A DNA stretch of 64,000 nucleotides. Source: Formosa algae (GTDB taxonomy: Bacteria; Bacteroidota; Bacteroidia; Flavobacteriales; Flavobacteriaceae). Location of the stretch: the NCBI RefSeq assembly GCF_001439665.1, contig NZ_LMAK01000036.1, positions 34,309 to 98,308 on the forward strand. Direction: 5' to 3'. Below the pieces are notes generated by a model that saw nothing but the letters and a program-made list of their open reading frames with translations, did no database searches and had not been told where the DNA came from. This document shows, one piece after another, positions 44,273 through 52,809 of the stretch (positions are counted from its first letter, which is position 1; each line of letters opens with the position of its first letter). The translations under genes and the position numbers were made by a program.

Positions 44273-44299
44273 TTAAAATAATGGGAATTGGTTTTTAAA

Positions 44300-46111
44300 T
44301 TAAGTAGTGACTTGTACCGCTTGTTCTACTTGTAAACTGAGTGCTTTTAATCTGTTTAATTCGGCTTCTAAACTATCTTTAATTGTGCTCTTAGAGGCTT
44401 CAAAATAACCTTTTGTCTCAGCTAAAAGTTCTTCATAATAGGTTACACCTTCTTTTAAGTTATTTATAAAAGTTGTAAAATATTTTTCTTCTCGCTTATT
44501 AGAGATTACAGGAGACTCGTTAAACTTTTTAGTAATATAGTCTACATAAATAGTAAGCTCTTTCACAAAAATATGTGGTCGTTTTGCAGACACAATGTTT
44601 TTAATTTCACCATAGATGTGAGCAGTCATTTCTTTTAAACTCATCACCTTCGAGAAATAGGCCATATTTGGGCCTGGACAAATAGACACGCCTCTACCTT
44701 CCGTTTTTGTATCTAAATTGTATTTTAATAGTGCAGATGTTCCTAATCCTACACATGTACAGGACTTGACTGTAATTTTATCTAACTCTTTTTTATAGTC
44801 TATAGCATCTAATCCTTGGGCATCTAATTGTTTAATTTTTAAATGCTGATATTGTCTAGAGGCAGTACACAAACCTTCTTCTGTAAATTCTTTATCTAGT
44901 GCAACAAACTTTTTAGGACACGCACTTCCCGGTCTGTTTTTAGCAATATTTCTATACTTTTCTTCATCTTTAGTATTCCCTTTAAGACTGTTAAAAGGCA
45001 CGCCTAAAGGCGATATGTCGCTTAAATATAAATCTTCTTCCTTAGCGCCCACTAATTGCTGTAGAGTCTCATTATCTACTGCTGTGGCTTCTGGAACCAA
45101 TAAAAACGGTGTTCCCCAACCTATAGAATCTAAATTATATTTACTTAATAAAAATTCATGTTCTTCAGAAGTTCCTACACCACCTTGAGCCGTTATTTTA
45201 ATGGGTAGCGCTGTTGCTGGCACATGATACTCTTTAGTCTTTAAAGCTTTAGTAAGCAGCTCGTGAAGCTCGTTTGTTAGCACCTGCTTGTTTACTGTAA
45301 ATTCATTTAAAATGGGTCCTAGTAACAATCCGTTAGTTGCAAAGGCGTGTCCGCCACAATTTAATCCAGATTCAATTCTAAATTCTGAAATCCAAATGCC
45401 CTTTTTAGCTAATATTTTACCTTGAATTAATGCCGATCTGTAGTCACTTACTTTAAGAATAACTTTCTTTTTTATGTAACCCGTGGCATCAGGATAGAAA
45501 TCTTTAAAGTTTTCTAAATAACTAAATAAGTGCGGATTCATTCCTGCAGATAAAATTAAAGATGAACTTAAATTAGAATTCGCATACCCTCTTAACGCTG
45601 CATGCGCATCATTATATTCTGCAGGTAATTTTTCTTTATCGTTAAAGTGATCTTTATCGACTTTAGTCATGATGTTAACATCAATACTGCCTTTAACCAA
45701 ATGTTCTGTAAAAAACTTTTTAGCTTTATCTAAGTTAAAAGTATCTGAAATTGCATTCATAAATTGCGATTTAATTTCAGAGGTACTTGGTAATAAATTA
45801 AAGTAGTGCTTTAATTCATCTGTACAAGATTTATTAACTTCTTTAAGCTGATTAAATTTTTCTTCGGTAACATCATGTATCATATCTAAATAAGACGTTA
45901 TGCGCTTTGCTCTAAAATCGGGTTGCGAATTATCGATCTCTTGATAAGGTAACTCGAACATATTACAGTACATTTTCCGAAGCTTCTCTAATAAGATATC
46001 ATCTACTAAAGATATAGCAGAATCTATCCCTAAATGAGATACTTTCAGCGGTGTATCAGCAGTAAACCCTATACCCATTACCGGTATGTGGAAGGAATGT
46101 AGTTTTTTCAT
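44300..46111 (-). CDS. Unknown 603-aa cysteine-rich protein, possible flavin TIM-barrel enzyme, FNR-box controlled
   Basis: A 603-residue soluble protein without signal peptide. I do not recognise a named family. Residues about 240-345 contain NCGGHAFATNGLLLGPIL and TAQGGVGTSEEHEFLLSKY followed by GWGTPFLLVPE, a pattern resembling the FMN-binding half of nitronate monooxygenase/FabK-like TIM barrels. Five cysteines cluster in the next part (C398, C415, C451, C453, C478), suited to an Fe-S cluster or catalytic thiols. The last 100 residues are helical. It is a single-gene unit, with an FNR-like box and -7 element upstream identical in layout to those of the cbb3 genes. Oxygen-regulated expression is inferred. 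Confidence 0.5.
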   Translation of the reverse strand: MKKLHSFHIPVMGIGFTADTPLKVSHLGIDSAISLVDDILLEKLRKMYCNMFELPYQEIDNSQPDFRAKRITSYLDMIHDVTEEKFNQLKEVNKSCTDELKHYFNLLPSTSEIKSQFMNAISDTFNLDKAKKFFTEHLVKGSIDVNIMTKVDKDHFNDKEKLPAEYNDAHAALRGYANSNLSSSLILSAGMNPHLFSYLENFKDFYPDATGYIKKKVILKVSDYRSALIQGKILAKKGIWISEFRIESGLNCGGHAFATNGLLLGPILNEFTVNKQVLTNELHELLTKALKTKEYHVPATALPIKITAQGGVGTSEEHEFLLSKYNLDSIGWGTPFLLVPEATAVDNETLQQLVGAKEEDLYLSDISPLGVPFNSLKGNTKDEEKYRNIAKNRPGSACPKKFVALDKEFTEEGLCTASRQYQHLKIKQLDAQGLDAIDYKKELDKITVKSCTCVGLGTSALLKYNLDTKTEGRGVSICPGPNMAYFSKVMSLKEMTAHIYGEIKNIVSAKRPHIFVKELTIYVDYITKKFNESPVISNKREEKYFTTFINNLKEGVTYYEELLAETKGYFEASKSTIKDSLEAELNRLKALSLQVEQAVQVTT

Positions 46112-46154
46112 TATTAATGTTTTTAGTGACTCTTTTTTTTAACAAAAAGATTTA

Positions 46155-46198
46155 CAAAAGTGAGATTATTTTTATCTAAAACTCATGACATTTATCAT
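46155..46198 (-). promoter_or_regulatory. FNR-like operator and -7 element upstream of the 603-aa gene
   Basis: The box ATGACATTTATCAT is at 46185-46198. Reading on the minus strand, a 22-nt spacer leads to CACTTTTG (46162 down to 46155), a -7-like element. The operator sequence and the 22-nt distance equal those before ccoI and ccoS. The gene starts at 46111, giving a leader of about 40 nt. Confidence 0.6.
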
Positions 46199-46259
46199 GT
46201 TACATCTCTGCCAACTAAAACATAAAGCCTTAACAAACCCTAAATTAGATGTTTAAAAT

Positions 46260-46291
46260 ACAAAAGACCACCTATGTAGATGGTCTTTTGT
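46260..46291 (-). terminator. Terminator after the Gfo/Idh/MocA gene
   Basis: ACAAAAGACCA (46260-46270) pairs with TGGTCTTTTGT (46281-46291). It lies about 60 bp past the stop on the minus strand. Confidence 0.75.
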
Positions 46292-46351
46292 TACTTATTT
46301 TAATGAATCATTTACAAAAACAACCCTACATTAATACTGTTTTAACACGTA

Positions 46352-47323
46352 CTAATGGGACGTAAACGCATCCATAATTTTAGTGACTTGTAATGCCTCT
46401 TCTGCAGCGCATGGATTTTCTCTTTGTCCTAAGAAATAATCTACTACAGCAGCAATCATAGGTTCTTGTACATGTTTTGGATTCTTAAAACTAAATGTTT
46501 CTGAAGTTTCTTTTGTAGAACAGGTAACATGTTCCCCAAAAAATGAAAACGTTATTTTCCCTTCACTGCCATAAATAGTACAGGCATCTTTTTGGTCGGA
46601 TTCTGAATTATTGAAAGACCAAATACCACGACATTGAATTCCGTTATTAAAGTTAATTATACCATTCACAATATTGTCTGCACCATCCCCACTTCTATTC
46701 CCTGAAAAACCTATAGCTGAAGTATGCATGCCGAAATATTGACACATTAAATCGAGTTGATGTGGGGCCAAATCATGAAACAATCCGCCACCAGAAATCT
46801 CTGGGTCTAATCGCCAAGGCTCCTCTGTTTTTGTAATAATTTGAGATTGTCGAGATTGTAAAATCTGAATATCTGCGAATAACACCTCTCCTATTGCTTT
46901 TTGGTCTAGCAAGGCTTTCACTTTTAAAAAAGCAGGCAAATGTCTTCTATAATGCGCCACTGTTAATTTGGTTTTAGATGCTTTTAAAGCCCTTACAATT
47001 TGATCTGCTTCTGCAGTATTTAAAGTCATTGGCTTCTCTAAATACACATGTTTTCCAGCTTTAATGGCCTCTAATGCATATTGTAAATGAGATGCTGGAG
47101 GCGTTGCTATATAGACTGCATTAATATCGGGATCGTTTAAAATATCTGAAGCATCGTTAAACCAATGCTTTACGTGATGGCGTTTAGCAAAATCCTCCGC
47201 TTTGGCTAAATTTCTTCTCATAACCGATTTTAATTCAGAATTTTTAACCAACGAAAAGGCTGGACCGCTTTTAACCTCGGCAACATCTCCACAACCAATA
47301 ATTCCCCAAACAATTTTATTCAT
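46352..47323 (-). CDS. Gfo/Idh/MocA family oxidoreductase
   Basis: A 323-residue NAD(P)-dependent oxidoreductase. The Rossmann N-terminus has GIIGCGDVAEVKSGPAF (about 7-23), then AVYIATPPASH and YLEKPMT, with the catalytic Lys in EKP. The C-terminal domain has GGLFHDLAPHQLDLM. Members oxidise sugars, inositols or bile pigments; the substrate cannot be told here. It is monocistronic. Confidence 0.88.
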   Translation of the reverse strand: MNKIVWGIIGCGDVAEVKSGPAFSLVKNSELKSVMRRNLAKAEDFAKRHHVKHWFNDASDILNDPDINAVYIATPPASHLQYALEAIKAGKHVYLEKPMTLNTAEADQIVRALKASKTKLTVAHYRRHLPAFLKVKALLDQKAIGEVLFADIQILQSRQSQIITKTEEPWRLDPEISGGGLFHDLAPHQLDLMCQYFGMHTSAIGFSGNRSGDGADNIVNGIINFNNGIQCRGIWSFNNSESDQKDACTIYGSEGKITFSFFGEHVTCSTKETSETFSFKNPKHVQEPMIAAVVDYFLGQRENPCAAEEALQVTKIMDAFTSH

Positions 47324-47429
47324 ATTATTACATTTTACACCATTTAATTCTGAAGTACATATTCAAATTTAAGAATTTCAATCCGGACATTAGTGCGCTT
47401 TCAAATTGAAAACGGCTGTTTTTAAAACA

Positions 47430-47459
47430 AAAAAGCTTGAGGATAACCTCAAGCTTTTT
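47430..47459 (-). terminator. Terminator after the 1159-aa gene
   Basis: AAAAAGCTTGAGG (47430-47442) pairs perfectly with CCTCAAGCTTTTT (47447-47459) around ATAA. It lies about 40 bp past the stop on the minus strand. Confidence 0.88.
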
Positions 47460-47500
47460 ATTTATATGTAGTAAACTACGTTTTACTTTTATTTAAAGTA

Positions 47501-50500
47501 CTATTTGTAATACAATGGATCTACACCAATTGTACCTTCTAAGTCTTGTAAATATTCAGCTGTATTTGCTTCATTATACAAGTCTTTTACAGATTGTAAA
47601 CGGCTCGCTAAATCCATTTCTGCAACAAGTTGTTTATTACTAGTATTAGACATAAACGTTTCTAAATAATTAATTTGTTTGGTGTAGAAAGCGATATCTT
47701 TTTGTTGTTTCAATTTCAATCTTTCTTTATACCAATCGCTATTAATTACATAGTCTCTTGTAAAGTAACCTCTTAATTCTGGATCGCTCATTTCTTTACC
47801 TTCGTAATTTCCATAAGCCATCATATGTAAAAGAATTTTTAACGGTGGAATGGCAGCATCAATACTTCCATCTTCGAAATATCTTAAAGCTACTTTTTGT
47901 TGTGCTTCAACAATATTGTTAATACCATCTACATAATCTTCCATACCTTGTAGTTCTGGTTTAAGCATTTTTTCGTTGAACACAGCATTAGGTTCATCAA
48001 AAATACGGTTTAAACATCTTAAAGAAAATTGTTTAGTAATACGGTAACCTAAACGGCTTGCTAAAACTTTCTGACCGTTATATTCGAAATCTTCAAGTTT
48101 TTCAAGAGCACCATCGCTAATTAAGAAATTAGGATCTCTATCTTGTGGCTCTAAACGTGCCCAGATTTCAGGAATTAAGATACTAATATCATGATCTACT
48201 TTGTTTTCTCCTCCTACATAACCTGCAGCCGTACTAAAGGCATTAGATTCTGTTAAGATATGAGATAGTAAAGCGTTATTTAAATCTGTTGTTGGTGTTA
48301 ACATATTAAAAGGTCCTTTTGTTAAGGCACCTTCAGACCCTGCTCCTGTTGTAGATGGAGACTTACCTGTAAGACTACAAATAAAGTCCATAAACAATTC
48401 TGGAGTTTCTTGATAGTGAATTGGGTTATACACTGCTAACGGGCGAATTCCTGCTTTTGTATCGGCTGGATTATTACGTCTACCTGGTAATACCGCATTT
48501 ACAACATCGATAATTGGATCTTCAGAATCTACTTTTCTGAATAAACGCATCCCTACTTCAGCTAAATAACTCGCTTCAGACTCATTTAAGAAGATGTTTT
48601 TTTCTAAATAACGTGGGTTTTTAGTTGGTTCTCCATTTACAATTCTAGTATGTGATGGTAACGCAAAATACTCCTCGTCTTTATCGCTCTCTACAACACT
48701 TTCAATTAAATCTTTAACTGGTTGTGTATATTTATCGAAGTTAATAGTGTCTTCGTAAATTTCTATTGCATCTTTTTTAGTTAACAATTCGTAATTAGTT
48801 AAGAATACATTTTCTCCAACTATATCACGTTCTGCACCTTTATCATATCCACGAATAATAGCTTCATCTGGTCTTTGGAATAAATGCCCTTCACAGTTTG
48901 CTGCAACTTTTAAACTCTTATTTGTGTACTGCGTATTTAGATTTTTAAATTTATTACGTGGTAGTGTAATAGACGCTGTAATATCGTCTTCCATTTGAAT
49001 TTTTTGACTCGCAGAGAAATCAGATCTTAGTTTGTTTAACAACCAATTTCCATCTTGATTAAATCCGATACGTACATAACTCCCCACAACAGGATTATTC
49101 ATGTATTTAAGACCTGTTCCTTTTTGTCCGTTTACAATGTCTACAGATACACAATCTTTCCAGTTTAAAGCCCCATGATCTTGACGATATAGACGTTTAA
49201 TAAATAACACTAAAGATCTAATATGTACAGGAATGTTAGTTACAAACTCGTTATACTCGTCTGTAAATACATCTAAAGGCTGTAATAATCTTACTGCAGA
49301 CCCTAATGTTCTATTAGAACTTAAGAATGAATGTGAAGGTGGTAAAGTAGGATCGTAATCTCTCCATCGCTTAGAATAGTCGTATTCAATAATTTCATCG
49401 GCTTTCTTAAAGTCAGCTTCAATATCAATAATGTTGAATGCACTATACGTAATCGCATTTTTCATAGATTTAGAAATCTCCGATTTTCCTCCTCCAGAAA
49501 CTGTACAAGGTTTGTGGCAGAACACCCCTTCTGGAGCAGTCGCTACAATTCGCCAAAGGGCAACAGCATCGTGTTTTTCTAATTTAAATTTATGTCCTGA
49601 TGGGTGCACATAAGATTTATTTGGATTTAAAAGGATACGTTGTTCTTCTCCGTTATACGTCCACGTAATATCATTTGTATTTGTATTTATATATGCATTT
49701 TCAGGCACGTATATAATATTTGGATATTTCTTATCTATAGCATAGTTTCCGTCTTGGACATCAATTCTATCGCCTAAGTATTCTTTAACGCCTTCAAAAC
49801 TGTAAATGTTATTATATTTAGCAGAAAATCCATTCCCGTTAACGATATCTCCCATAACTCCTCTAGGATAAGCTACAGCTCCTCCAGAGTGCTCTTCTTC
49901 TACCAAACCAAATAAGTTTGCAGAATAGCTAATTTGAGTCTTAATTTCTTTTTTAGAGTAACCAAAATAGTTGTCTGCAATTAAAGTTACAACAACACCT
50001 CTATCATCTCTACATGTTAATTTAAATGCACCACCGTCGTTATACAGTTCGTCTGCATCTTTCCAGCACATACCATCTGCTTTTTGACGCTCAGTAGCAT
50101 CATCAACATGTGGTAAACCAACATCTTTTTTCTTAAGTAATTTTAATTGAGGCGCAAGAATAATACAACCTGTATGTCCTGTCCAATGTTCTGTATCTAA
50201 AGCCGCATCGTTTTGCACAAGAGATGGATCTCCTGCATTACCAAAAATAGCTTCAACAAAGTCTAAGTTACTCACTAAACTACCTGGCGCAAAGAAACGG
50301 ACTTCTAAACTCTTTTTAGACATTACTCCTTTTACTTCTGGGCAAACCATTGGTCTCATTAACATAGACACCATAACTTCTGCTTGCTCCTTTTGTTTAG
50401 AAGTAAACGGTAACGTTTTTAATTCTGAAGATGGCTTAAGCGCTTCTGCTAGTAAATGAGCAAAGGTAATTTTAGGCACTTCAAACTTATCTAAAGGCAC

Positions 50501-50980
50501 AGGTAATGGTCCTTCCACAATATGGAACGTTCCTTTAGTTGTTCTTTTATCATGTATAGGATTATTTAAAACCCCTTGTCTTACTCTGTACGAGGTAACG
50601 TCTTCACTCACAAATTTATCACCATTTGGTGGTAAACTCACTTCTCGAGCATGTCCTGCTTGGTTTAGTACTAGAGTATCGTTTGGTATTTTTATATCTT
50701 GATCAAAAGTAATGTCTTTTAAATAATCTTCAATAAAAGACTGAATACGACTATCTACAGGTGATAAATGATCTGAAAGTATTCTGGATTTTTCACGGAA
50801 ACTTTTAATTAATCCGTTAGTTAATTTTTGAAAATTTGGATTACTATATGCAATTTCTGCATTTTCATCATCGTGATAAATAGGTTGTCCTAAAGCTGCT
50901 AACTGAAGGTTGATGTACCGAATGGTGTCTTTTCTGCTTCTTATTACAGCCTCGTTATTCGTATTCTTTTCTCTACTCAT
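47501..50980 (-). CDS. Large conserved 1159-aa protein, function unproven (possible PPi-type PEP carboxykinase)
   Basis: A soluble protein of 1159 residues with no signal peptide, membrane helix or repeats. A P-loop-like SGGGKSE is at 495-501, preceded by FCHKPCTV. Other striking stretches are NYFGYSKKEIKTQISYSANL (about 340-360) and EEEHSGGAVAYPRG. The size and a kinase-like glycine loop recall the ~130-kDa pyrophosphate-dependent PEP carboxykinases of Entamoeba and Propionibacterium; that is recollection plus inference, not a domain match. A PPi-type phosphofructokinase gene lies 1.8 kb away. It is a single gene with its own terminator. Confidence 0.45.
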   Translation of the reverse strand: MSREKNTNNEAVIRSRKDTIRYINLQLAALGQPIYHDDENAEIAYSNPNFQKLTNGLIKSFREKSRILSDHLSPVDSRIQSFIEDYLKDITFDQDIKIPNDTLVLNQAGHAREVSLPPNGDKFVSEDVTSYRVRQGVLNNPIHDKRTTKGTFHIVEGPLPVPLDKFEVPKITFAHLLAEALKPSSELKTLPFTSKQKEQAEVMVSMLMRPMVCPEVKGVMSKKSLEVRFFAPGSLVSNLDFVEAIFGNAGDPSLVQNDAALDTEHWTGHTGCIILAPQLKLLKKKDVGLPHVDDATERQKADGMCWKDADELYNDGGAFKLTCRDDRGVVVTLIADNYFGYSKKEIKTQISYSANLFGLVEEEHSGGAVAYPRGVMGDIVNGNGFSAKYNNIYSFEGVKEYLGDRIDVQDGNYAIDKKYPNIIYVPENAYINTNTNDITWTYNGEEQRILLNPNKSYVHPSGHKFKLEKHDAVALWRIVATAPEGVFCHKPCTVSGGGKSEISKSMKNAITYSAFNIIDIEADFKKADEIIEYDYSKRWRDYDPTLPPSHSFLSSNRTLGSAVRLLQPLDVFTDEYNEFVTNIPVHIRSLVLFIKRLYRQDHGALNWKDCVSVDIVNGQKGTGLKYMNNPVVGSYVRIGFNQDGNWLLNKLRSDFSASQKIQMEDDITASITLPRNKFKNLNTQYTNKSLKVAANCEGHLFQRPDEAIIRGYDKGAERDIVGENVFLTNYELLTKKDAIEIYEDTINFDKYTQPVKDLIESVVESDKDEEYFALPSHTRIVNGEPTKNPRYLEKNIFLNESEASYLAEVGMRLFRKVDSEDPIIDVVNAVLPGRRNNPADTKAGIRPLAVYNPIHYQETPELFMDFICSLTGKSPSTTGAGSEGALTKGPFNMLTPTTDLNNALLSHILTESNAFSTAAGYVGGENKVDHDISILIPEIWARLEPQDRDPNFLISDGALEKLEDFEYNGQKVLASRLGYRITKQFSLRCLNRIFDEPNAVFNEKMLKPELQGMEDYVDGINNIVEAQQKVALRYFEDGSIDAAIPPLKILLHMMAYGNYEGKEMSDPELRGYFTRDYVINSDWYKERLKLKQQKDIAFYTKQINYLETFMSNTSNKQLVAEMDLASRLQSVKDLYNEANTAEYLQDLEGTIGVDPLYYK

Positions 50981-51751
50981 GTTATATGTAAATTTAAAAT
51001 CGATATACTTGATGTTAAAAACTAGTGCTAGCTATACATTTTTTAAAGCCTAAAAAGAGGTAAAAAAAAAAGGAGGTATTAACACATTGTTTTTCTTAAA
51101 AATTTAGCTTGTTTTTGATGCTTTTTTTAGTAGATTTTTATACTAATTTTCAACTGCTAATTTAGACATGCAAAACAATCTTATTACTCTTGTAAATTTA
51201 GTTAATAACGCTGTAAAAAACTAATAAGTTTCAGGAATATTCAGGCTTAAATCACCTAAAAACAAACAACTTGCAAAAAAATAGAATTATTCTAAATAAG
51301 AAAATACTTACTTAAATTTATTCAAACGTTTTCGTCTTTATATTTACAAAACACTAATAAAAACACTTAATTTTTAGGCAAAAAAGAAGAGCAGATAAAA
51401 CAATGGAAATAGGTGCTTATTTTAGCTTAAAGATTGACTGAAATTTAATGTAAAATATTAGGAATTACAAACCTTGGTTTTACAACCATAATTGGTCTAA
51501 AAAAAATAGAGACAAAACTGCGCTTTGAATAATTCTGAAAATGAAACTAAAATTTTAGAAGTCTTTTAATTTAAAGTTTAAATATTAAGAATAGCATACC
51601 TTAAGTTAATCTAATTTTAGATAAAGAGAGCTCAAAAAAAGACTAATTACATGTAAGTAAAATTATTGAATCTATTTTTTTATAATACGGAAGCTCAATT
51701 TCACATTCATTAGTGATCACTTAAAAGAAAAGAAGAAAAGGGTGTAAAACA
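50981..51751. other. 770-bp AT-rich gap without genes
   Basis: This region lies between the 1159-aa gene and the tRNA terminator. It has no convincing ORF. A short palindrome AGTGATCACT is at 51712-51721. The length could allow a long leader or several promoters for the large gene, but I cannot identify them. Confidence 0.45.
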
Positions 51752-51781
51752 AAAAAGCTTTCGATTTCTCGAAAGCTTTTT
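51752..51781 (-). terminator. Terminator after tRNA-Arg
   Basis: AAAAAGCTTTCGA (51752-51764) pairs with TCGAAAGCTTTTT (51769-51781) around TTTC; on the minus strand it follows the tRNA directly and ends in a U-run. Confidence 0.88.
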
Positions 51782-51782
51782 G

Positions 51783-51856
51783 TGATGGCAGAAGGATTCG
51801 AACCTTCGACCGCCTGCTTAGAAGGCAGGTGCTCTATCCAACTGAGCTATGCCACC
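51783..51856 (-). tRNA. tRNA-Arg (anticodon TCT)
   Basis: The minus strand reads GGTGGCATAGCTCAGTTGG at the 5' end. The acceptor stem GGTGGCA pairs with TGCCATC with one G-T pair. The anticodon stem CCTGC/GCAGG encloses the loop CTTCTAA, anticodon TCT, which decodes AGA. The T arm is GAAGG-TTCGAAT-CCTTC. The 3' CCA is not encoded. A strong terminator follows at once. Confidence 0.96.
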
Positions 51857-52063
51857 ATTCACGAACAACTAGTGTTCTGAAGTTGCTTTCGTAGAAACTT
51901 AATTTCTGAAAAGCTGTGCAAATATATGAGTCTTTGTAAAACTACACAACATTATTTTAGATATTTTTTAAAAAAATTTAACTGCTTTTTATAACCCTAT
52001 TGTAAATCAATTATTTCAGGTTTTATATTTTTTAAAACACATGCAATTGGCAAGATTTAAAAC

Positions 52064-52093
52064 AAAAAAAGAACTGTCTTGTAAGACAGTTCT
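52064..52093 (-). terminator. Terminator of the KDG operon
   Basis: AGAACTGTCTT (52070-52080) pairs with AAGACAGTTCT (52083-52093) around GT; the A-run at 52064-52070 is the U-tract on the minus strand, 30 bp past the aldolase stop. Confidence 0.88.
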
Positions 52094-52122
52094 AAAATTT
52101 AAAATGTAATATTTAGAAAAAA

Positions 52123-52791
52123 TTATTTTCTAACTGCTTTTACTATAGCTAAAGCAGCTTTAACATCTTGCTCTAATTTTGCATAATCTTTATTTGCAAT
52201 AATATCTTTAGATATTAATTGAGATCCCATACCAACACAAGTAACACCAGCATCAAACCATCCTTTTAAATTTTCTTCTGTTGGAGAAACACCACCAGTT
52301 GGCATAACGCTTGTCCAAGGTTGTGGGCCTTTAATTCCTTTTACAAATTTAGGTCCGTAAATATCACCAGGGAATAATTTAACGATTTCACATCCTAATT
52401 CTTCTGCTCTAGTAATCTCTGTTAAAGTACCACATCCAGGAGACCATAATACTTTTTTACGGTTACATGCAATTGCGATATCTTCTCTTAAAACAGGAGT
52501 TACAATAAAGTTAGCTCCTAAAGCCATATATAAAGATGCTGCTGCGCCGTCTGTAACAGAACCAACACCCATAATCATACCTGGTAATTCTGCAATTGCA
52601 TATTTAGTTAACTCTCCAAAAACTTCGTGAGCGAAATCTCCACGAGCTGTGAATTCCATTAATCTTGCTCCACCATCGTAACAAGCTTTTAATACTTTTT
52701 TACTTAACTCAATATCATTATGGAAAAATAAAGGAATCATCCCTGTATCTTTCATTGCTTGAGCCACTTCTAATCTTGAAAATTGTGCCAT
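52123..52791 (-). CDS. eda: KDPG/KHG aldolase
   Basis: A 222-residue class I aldolase. E46 (LMEFTARG) is the general acid/base, and K138 in EIVKLFPGD forms the Schiff base. The phosphate-binding segments are LWSPGCGT and MPTGGVSP. It splits 2-keto-3-deoxy-6-phosphogluconate into pyruvate and glyceraldehyde 3-phosphate in the cytoplasm. It is the last gene of the operon with KDG kinase, 18 bp after the phosphofructokinase gene. Confidence 0.94.
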   Translation of the reverse strand: MAQFSRLEVAQAMKDTGMIPLFFHNDIELSKKVLKACYDGGARLMEFTARGDFAHEVFGELTKYAIAELPGMIMGVGSVTDGAAASLYMALGANFIVTPVLREDIAIACNRKKVLWSPGCGTLTEITRAEELGCEIVKLFPGDIYGPKFVKGIKGPQPWTSVMPTGGVSPTEENLKGWFDAGVTCVGMGSQLISKDIIANKDYAKLEQDVKAALAIVKAVRK

Positions 52792-52809
52792 TTTGTTTTG
52801 TTTTAATTT

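Noticed and set aside
51712..51721. Palindrome AGTGATCACT in the 770-bp gap
   Set aside because: It is short, isolated and not near a start codon or promoter element, so an operator cannot be supported.
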